A stretch of 17,711 nucleotides of DNA from NCBI GenBank assembly GCA_964580455.1, contig CAZOKO010000054.1, positions 1-17,711 on the forward strand, in the 5' to 3' direction. Shown here piece by piece: positions 13,349-17,711 of this stretch. The notes below the pieces were generated by a model. The model saw only the letters and a program-made list of their open reading frames with translations, was not told the DNA's origin and did not search any database. The stretch is from CAZOKO01 sp964580455. GTDB taxonomy: Bacteria; Desulfobacterota; WTBG01. How positions within the stretch are numbered: position 1 is the stretch's first letter; each line of letters begins with the position of its first letter. Position numbers and translations under genes: made by a program.

Positions 13349-13981
13349 CTATTTAGCTGGGGAACTTTGTTCTTTATTAATCCAGACTTTAATACCAATG
13401 AGCCCGTAGGTTGTTAAAGCCTCCGCAAAACCATAATCAATGTAAGCTCGGAGAGTATGAAGTGGAACTTTCCCCTCTCTATACCACTCTCTTCTTGCTA
13501 TTTCTGCCCCACCGAGCCTTCCTGCACATGAAATCTTTATACCGAGCGCCCCCATCTTCAGGGCTGTCGAAACACTTCTCTTAATAGCCCGTCTAAAAGC
13601 AACCCTTCTTATAAGCTGTAGAGCAACGTTCTCAGCAACCAGCTGTGCATCAATCTCTGGTCTTTTTACTTCAATAATGTTGATAGAAACTTCCTTGTCT
13701 GTTAGCCTCAGCAATTCTTTCTTCAACTTGTCAATTTCAGTACCTTTCCTTCCAATGACTATTCCAGGGCGCGAGGTAAAAATGTTAATTCTTGTTTTTT
13801 TAGTCGCCCGCTCGATTTCAATTTTGGAAATTCCAGCCTGCTGTAGTTTTTTCTTCAGATATTTCCTGATAGCCAGATCTTCTTGCAGCAATTTTCCAAA
13901 ACCTTTTTCAGCATACCATCTGGAAATCCAGGTTCTATTGATTCCTAAGCGAAATCCGATTGGATGAACTTTTTGTCCCAA
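13349..13981 (-). CDS. rpsC: 30S ribosomal protein S3
   Basis: This 210-residue protein lines the mRNA entry tunnel. GQKVHPIGFRLGINRTWISR opens the protein, and the KH-type RNA-binding loop GRKG is at residues 77-80 in RPGIVIGRKG. The C-domain has GRLGGAEIARREWYREGKVP, with G where most bacteria have N in GRLNGAE, then LHTLRAYIDYGFAEALTTYG. The start is TTG at 13979-13981 with AGGAGG six bases upstream; the conserved GQKVHP follows directly, so the assignment is firm. It precedes rplP by 19 bases. Confidence 0.98.
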   Translation of the reverse strand: MGQKVHPIGFRLGINRTWISRWYAEKGFGKLLQEDLAIRKYLKKKLQQAGISKIEIERATKKTRINIFTSRPGIVIGRKGTEIDKLKKELLRLTDKEVSINIIEVKRPEIDAQLVAENVALQLIRRVAFRRAIKRSVSTALKMGALGIKISCAGRLGGAEIARREWYREGKVPLHTLRAYIDYGFAEALTTYGLIGIKVWINKEQSSPAK

Positions 13982-14022
13982 AATAAACCTCCTCAGAACT
14001 TCTCGGGAATTTTACAGTTTAA

Positions 14023-14355
14023 TTAACGTTCCTCAACAACAATTTTTATATGACTCATCCTTTTTAGGATTCTATTTCCCCTCCCCATGGCTCTGGCACG
14101 AAACCTCTTCAAAGTTGGCCCCTCGTCAACAGAAATATTTTTAACCATAAGCGTATCAACATCCACACCTTCCTTCTGTCCTGCATTAGCAATAGCAGAT
14201 TTTAAAACCTTGGTTATTAATGGGGCTGAAGCTTTAGGGGTGAAGGCAAGGATGTTTAAGGCCGTTTCTACATCTTTCCCTCTTATCAGGTTTGCTACCA
14301 GCCTCATCTTTTGGGGAGATACTCTAACATATTTTGCAACAGCGATGGTTTCCAT
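14023..14355 (-). CDS. rplV: 50S ribosomal protein L22
   Basis: This 110-residue protein has a long beta hairpin that reaches into the exit tunnel. AKYVRVSPQKMRLVANLIRG is the family start, and the hairpin and C-terminus read GPTLKRFRARAMGRGNRILK then RMSHIKIVVEER. No strong ribosome-binding site is seen before the ATG. It lies 29 bases after rpsS. Confidence 0.98.
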   Translation of the reverse strand: METIAVAKYVRVSPQKMRLVANLIRGKDVETALNILAFTPKASAPLITKVLKSAIANAGQKEGVDVDTLMVKNISVDEGPTLKRFRARAMGRGNRILKRMSHIKIVVEER

Positions 14356-14384
14356 AATGTTATAGTCTGTTTAAAGATTATTTA

Positions 14385-14681
14385 TTATTTCTTTTCTGAG
14401 CTCTTTCCCTTGGCCTTTTTCCTGTCCCCGGAATGGCCGTGAAACGTTCGGGTTGGTGAAAACTCACCCAGCTTGTGCCCCACCATATCTTCAGTAACGA
14501 ATACAGGAATAAACTTTTTCCCATTGTGAACCGCAAATGTAAGTCCAATCATTTCCGGTAAAATAGTTGATCTGCGAGACCAGGTTTTGATTACCCTCTG
14601 GCTTTGAGATTCTCTGGCTACTTCTACCTTTTTCCAAAGGCTTTCCTGAATATAAGGACCTTTTTTTACAGAGCGGGGCAT
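14385..14681 (-). CDS. rpsS: 30S ribosomal protein S19
   Basis: This 98-residue protein in the small-subunit head pairs with S13. MPRSVKKGPYIQESLWKKV starts the pattern; TWSRRSTILPEMIGLTFAVH and MVGHKLGEFSPTRTFHGHSG are diagnostic. The end is lysine-rich. AAGGAAG precedes the ATG, and the gene follows rplB by 38 bases. Confidence 0.98.
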   Translation of the reverse strand: MPRSVKKGPYIQESLWKKVEVARESQSQRVIKTWSRRSTILPEMIGLTFAVHNGKKFIPVFVTEDMVGHKLGEFSPTRTFHGHSGDRKKAKGKSSEKK

Positions 14682-14719
14682 ATTCTTCTTCCTTGTTAGA
14701 CTGTCTTATAGACTGATGC

Positions 14720-15553
14720 TTACCTCTTCTTACTGCTCCTTCTAACGATATACTTGTTGCTTGTTTTATTTTTATCTCTGGTTTTAAACCCCTTGGTTGG
14801 GACACCCCAGGGAGTGACAGGATGCCTTCCGCCGGACGATTTCCCCTCACCTCCTCCTAAAGGGTGATCAACGGGGTTCATGGCAACTCCTCTTACTTTA
14901 GGTCTCCTTCCCAACCATCGAGTTTTCCCGGCTTTACCCAGGGTTATGTTTTCGTGGTCCAAGTTGGAAACCTGGCCAACAGTAGCATAGCAGTCAAGCA
15001 ATATCATGCGAACCTCATTTGAGGGAAATTTTATCTGAGCATAGTTGCCTTCTTTTGCCATTATCTGCCCACATGCCCCGGCACTCCTTATCAACTGAGC
15101 TCCTTTCTTGGGTTTAAGCTCAACATTGTGGATTAGTGTTCCAAGAGGAATATTCTTTAAGGGCAGGGCATTGCCAGGCCGTATATCTGCATTTTCTCCC
15201 GAGATTACGGTGTCACCCAGATGCAGTTCGAGAGGTGCTAGGATATAGCGTTTTTCCCCATCTTTATAATGTAACAGAACAATACGAGCAGAACGGTTTG
15301 GATCATATTCGATGCTTGCTACTTTTGCCGGGATATCAGGTTTATCCCTTTTAAAGTCTATGAGACGATATCTCCTTTTATGTCCCCCGCCTCTGTGCCT
15401 GCAGGTAATACGACCCATGGAATTCCTTCCACCGCTTTTTGGGAGAGGCTGAAGCAAGCTCTTCTCCGGTTTTGACCGGGTAAGTTCCTCGAAGGTTGAC
15501 CCGACCTGAAACCTTCTACCTGCTGACGTTGGTTTGTAAACTTTAATACCCAT
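14720..15553 (-). CDS. rplB: 50S ribosomal protein L2
   Basis: This 277-residue protein is essential for peptidyl-transferase centre assembly and subunit joining. The N-terminal RNA-binding domain includes GRNSMGRITCRHRGGGHKRR and the C-terminal domain MNPVDHPLGGGEGKSSGGRH, with the conserved histidine, then PVTPWGVPTKG. Length is normal. The 100-base spacer before it (towards rplW) is among the longest in the block and carries partial repeats. Confidence 0.99.
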   Translation of the reverse strand: MGIKVYKPTSAGRRFQVGSTFEELTRSKPEKSLLQPLPKSGGRNSMGRITCRHRGGGHKRRYRLIDFKRDKPDIPAKVASIEYDPNRSARIVLLHYKDGEKRYILAPLELHLGDTVISGENADIRPGNALPLKNIPLGTLIHNVELKPKKGAQLIRSAGACGQIMAKEGNYAQIKFPSNEVRMILLDCYATVGQVSNLDHENITLGKAGKTRWLGRRPKVRGVAMNPVDHPLGGGEGKSSGGRHPVTPWGVPTKGFKTRDKNKTSNKYIVRRSSKKR

Positions 15554-15575
15554 ACTAATGACTCTTAAATCCTAT

Positions 15576-15645
15576 AAACGATATTTGATAATCTAAGCCT
15601 TCTGTCGATAATTCTAGTTATGCAAAAAACGATACAAGATACTAA
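15576..15645. repeat. Three short related motifs in the rplW-rplB spacer
   Basis: The spacer contains AAACGATATTTGATAATCTAA (first 20 bases from 15576), a shorter CGATAATTCTAG (15606-15617) and AAACGATACAAGATACTAA (15627-15645). All share CGATA...CTA in the same direction, at intervals of 27 and 24 bases. This may be decayed tandem duplication or an RNA-binding site; nothing here is coding. Confidence 0.4.
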
Positions 15646-15653
15646 ACACCTGG

Positions 15654-15944
15654 CTAGACTCCTTCAAAAAAGTCTATTTGTTCGCCCTCTTTCAAGGTAA
15701 CAATAGCTTTCTTCCGGTCGGGCCTCTTTCCCTGGGACTTCCCCAACCTTTTTTTCTTGCCCAGTATGTTGATAATGTGTACTTTGATCACATGAACTTT
15801 AAAGAGTTTTTCAATAGCCTTTTTAATCTCTATCTTGTTCGCCTTCCTGGCAACCTCAAAGGTAATCTGATTCATCTCTTCCTTCATAAAGTTGCTCTTT
15901 TCTGTGATGACAGGTTTTTTTAAGATATTGAATATATCTTTCAT
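15654..15944 (-). CDS. rplW: 50S ribosomal protein L23
   Basis: This 96-residue protein sits at the tunnel exit and is the docking site for trigger factor and SRP. I start at ATG 15942-15944 (MKDIFNILKKPVITEKSNF), which fits the family and overlaps the rplD stop by four bases (ATGA). A start further upstream would run into rplD. ANKIEIKKAIEKLFKVHVIK and GKRPDRKKAIVTLKEGE are typical of the second half. Confidence 0.97.
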   Translation of the reverse strand: MKDIFNILKKPVITEKSNFMKEEMNQITFEVARKANKIEIKKAIEKLFKVHVIKVHIINILGKKKRLGKSQGKRPDRKKAIVTLKEGEQIDFFEGV

Positions 15945-16561
15945 GCGGATAATGTCCCGGTTATTTTTTCTAAACAAGCTTGCGTAATTACCAGCTTGTC
16001 GTATTTAAGAATATCGTAAACGTTTAGACCTTCAGGCTTTAATATTTTAACAAAAGGCACATTTCGTGCGGATTTTTCTAAATTGATGTTGTTGTCATCT
16101 ATGATGAAAGCATTTTCTATATCGATCTGCTTTAGAATAGCAACAAAGGTCTTGGTTTTAATCTCTGGAAGATTAAAATTGTCCAGAATGAGTAATTTAT
16201 CCTCTTTTAGCTTAATACTTAAGGCAGACCGCAAAGCCGACATCTTCACTTTCTTGTTTACTTTATAGGAATAGTTTCTGGGAAGAGGACCGAAAACTAC
16301 ACCACCGCCTGTCCAGAGGGGGGATCTGATAGTACCTGCTCTCGCCCGCCCGGTGCCCTTTTGCCGCCAGGGTTTTTTCCCACCACCTCGAACATGCGAC
16401 CTGTTTTTAGTAGAAGCGGTTCCGGCCCTTCTGTTGGCCAGCTGCATTTTCACTGCTTCATAAAGGAGGTGTGTTTTTATCTCGCAGCCAAAGACCTTTT
16501 CATCCAATTCAATCTGGGACACTTTTTCTTTGTTGATATTGTAAATATCTGCTGAACTCAT
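15941..16561 (-). CDS. rplD: 50S ribosomal protein L4
   Basis: This 206-residue protein nucleates large-subunit assembly and forms part of the exit tunnel. The tunnel loop is unmistakable: ANRRAGTASTKNRSHVRGGG followed by KKPWRQKGTGRARAGTIRSP. In E. coli L4 represses the S10 operon through the mRNA leader and RNase E; I could not recognise such a leader here. It starts 3 bases after rplC and overlaps rplW by 4 bases, so the three are probably translationally coupled. Confidence 0.98.
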   Translation of the reverse strand: MSSADIYNINKEKVSQIELDEKVFGCEIKTHLLYEAVKMQLANRRAGTASTKNRSHVRGGGKKPWRQKGTGRARAGTIRSPLWTGGGVVFGPLPRNYSYKVNKKVKMSALRSALSIKLKEDKLLILDNFNLPEIKTKTFVAILKQIDIENAFIIDDNNINLEKSARNVPFVKILKPEGLNVYDILKYDKLVITQACLEKITGTLSA

Positions 16562-16564
16562 AAC

Positions 16565-17218
16565 TTACTTCTTCGCAGCCGTATTAGCTGGCATTTTTTT
16601 TGAAGGTTTAATGAAAACCATTCCGTTTTTCCCACCGGGAACAGCGCCTTTTATAAAAAGCAAATTGTCTTCTGCTTTCCAATCGAAGATCTCGAGGTTT
16701 TCGACAGTCACAATCGTTGCACCCTGATGGCCGGGGAGTTTCCTGCCCTTGAACACTCGTGAAGGGTATGCACTGCATCCGATAGAGCCTGGAGAACGGT
16801 GAGTGCGTGAACCGTGAGAACCAGGTCCGCCTCTAAATCCCCACCTCTTTATGACTCCAGAAAACCCTTTCCCCTTGCTTTTTCCGGTTATTGCAACCTT
16901 CTGTCCCACTTGGAAGATCTTCAGATTAATCTCTTGTCCTATTTGATAGGAACTGACATCATCAACTTCAAACTCTTTCAGAACATAGAAAGCACTGCTA
17001 TTACCCTTTTTGAAATGACCCTGTAGAGGTTTATTTACTCTGTTTATCTTCTTGGGTAGAAATCCTAGTTGAAGTGTATTATATCCCTCTTTTTCTTTGC
17101 TTTTTATTTGAACGACTGAACATGGGCCAGCCTCCAGCACCGTGATAGGGATTGCTTCACCATTTTCAGAAAATAGTTGAGTCATTCCTAGTTTTCGACC
17201 GATTAATCCAAGAGACAC
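16565..17218 (-). CDS. rplC: 50S ribosomal protein L3
   Basis: This 217-residue protein nucleates large-subunit assembly and reaches towards the peptidyl-transferase centre. SLGLIGRKLGMTQLFSENG is the family start; GFSGVIKRWGFRGGPGSHGS and HRSPGSIGCSAYPSRVFKGR form the central loop. It ends in a lysine/alanine tail. The start is GTG at 17216-17218. AAGGAG is about 11 bases upstream, a longer spacing than usual, but the conserved N-terminus supports the choice. Confidence 0.98.
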   Translation of the reverse strand: MSLGLIGRKLGMTQLFSENGEAIPITVLEAGPCSVVQIKSKEKEGYNTLQLGFLPKKINRVNKPLQGHFKKGNSSAFYVLKEFEVDDVSSYQIGQEINLKIFQVGQKVAITGKSKGKGFSGVIKRWGFRGGPGSHGSRTHRSPGSIGCSAYPSRVFKGRKLPGHQGATIVTVENLEIFDWKAEDNLLFIKGAVPGGKNGMVFIKPSKKMPANTAAKK

Positions 17219-17277
17219 AGTAATTAATGCTCCTTGTTATTTTGAACGATTTAAATAAGTTGACAATCTGCTTTTTT

Positions 17278-17592
17278 CTAAAGTTTGATTTCTACATCAA
17301 CCCCTGCCGACAGGTCTAAACGCATGAGCGCGTCTACTGTTTGTTGCGTGGGCTCCAGTATATCGAGAAGCCTCTTATGTGTCCTAATCTCAAACTGTTC
17401 CCTGGACTTTTTGTCAACGTGAGGAGAACGCAGCACACAGTATTTGTTGATTACTGTGGGTAATGGGATAGGACCTACCACCTTTGCTCCTGTCCTTTTA
17501 GCCGTTTCTACAATCTCTTCAGCCGATTGATCCAACAGCTTATGGTCATATGCCTTCAACCGAATCCGTATCTTCTGCTCATTCTCACTCAT
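17278..17592 (-). CDS. rpsJ: 30S ribosomal protein S10 (NusE)
   Basis: This 104-residue protein is in the small-subunit head and also acts as NusE in transcription antitermination with NusB and NusG. IRIRLKAYDHKLLDQSAEEI opens it; GPIPLPTVINKYCVLRSPHV and HKRLLDILEPTQQTVDALMR are signatures. GAGGT lies eight bases before the ATG. It is the first S10-cluster gene, only 55 bases after tuf with no promoter or terminator seen between, so it is probably co-transcribed with tuf. Confidence 0.98.
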   Translation of the reverse strand: MSENEQKIRIRLKAYDHKLLDQSAEEIVETAKRTGAKVVGPIPLPTVINKYCVLRSPHVDKKSREQFEIRTHKRLLDILEPTQQTVDALMRLDLSAGVDVEIKL

Positions 17593-17647
17593 TAGCTCTT
17601 ACCTCGTGACCAGAGATCTAAAAGTTTACTCATTCTTTTCTCGCATA

Positions 17648-17711
17648 TCATTCCAAGACTTCTGAGACCACTCCAGCCCCTACTGTCCTGCCACCTTCCC
17701 TAATGGCAAAC
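17648..17711 (-). CDS. tuf: Elongation factor Tu, C-terminal end (partial)
   Basis: The last 20 codons before the TGA at 17648-17650 read FAIREGGRTVGAGVVSEVLE, the conserved C-terminus of EF-Tu domain 3. The rest lies beyond the window edge. EF-Tu delivers aminoacyl-tRNA to the ribosome. A tuf gene directly upstream of rpsJ indicates that the str operon (rpsL-rpsG-fusA-tuf) probably precedes this block. Confidence 0.96.
   Translation of the reverse strand, partial: FAIREGGRTVGAGVVSEVLE

Noticed and set aside
13330..13398. Extended N-terminus of L16
   Set aside because: The extra residues overlap rpsC and are absent from the family; MLSPKK at 13329 has a good ribosome-binding site.
15945..15977. 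Extended N-terminus of L23
   Set aside because: It would overlap rplD further; the ATGA overlap start gives the conserved MKDIFNILKKPVITEK.
17219..17277. S10-type autoregulatory leader
   Set aside because: The gaps around rpsJ (55 and 59 bases) are too short for the known E. coli leader and show no strong hairpin.
1..17711. CRISPR arrays, toxin-antitoxin pairs, phage defence genes
   Set aside because: No regularly spaced repeats or recognisable defence proteins are present on either strand.

Overview
The window is dominated by one long bacterial ribosomal-protein gene block on the minus strand (about 2.7-17.7 kb): the 3' end of tuf, then the S10, spc and alpha clusters in the classical order rpsJ-rplC-rplD-rplW-rplB-rpsS-rplV-rpsC-rplP-rpmC-rpsQ-rplN-rplX-rplE-rpsZ-rpsH-rplF-rplR-rpsE-rpmD-rplO-secY-adk-infA-rpmJ-rpsM-rpsK-rpsD-rpoA-rplQ. 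Spacing is tight (4-bp ATGA overlaps to about 100 bp) and I see no internal terminator, so the block probably forms one or a few long transcripts continuing from an upstream str operon (tuf). It encodes 10 small-subunit and 16 large-subunit proteins, SecY, adenylate kinase, IF1 and the RNA polymerase alpha subunit. The usual map gene between adk and infA is absent. Five genes start with TTG (rpsC, rpsE, rpmJ, rpsM, rpsD) and two with GTG (rplC, rpsZ).

Left of the block (about 1.9-2.6 kb, minus strand) is a likely separate unit with its own sigma70-type promoter at 2587-2615. It holds an unrecognised, very basic 60-residue protein and a KH-domain RNA-binding protein of the KhpA type, whose C-terminal tail is encoded by 12-bp tandem repeats.

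The first 1.9 kb is accessory-looking. It has a plus-strand gene for a secreted protein with a CFI-box-like C-terminal domain, ending at a terminator; a 30-bp near-palindrome; the C-terminal relic of a tyrosine recombinase lying against the 3' end of a minus-strand tRNA-Ala(GGC), a typical integration scar; a small tandem repeat; and a plus-strand gene for an unrecognised membrane-anchored, coiled-coil-like protein.

The organism is a bacterium with AT-leaning DNA. RpoA and several ribosomal proteins read like those of Desulfobacterota (deltaproteobacteria) or nearby phyla, and S14 (type Z), S4, L36, L24 and Adk all carry zinc-binding cysteines. This placement is by memory of family sequences, not by a search. 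I do not see a clearly new defence or metabolic system; the best leads are the tRNA-Ala scar, the small-ORF/khpA unit and the clustering of TTG starts.
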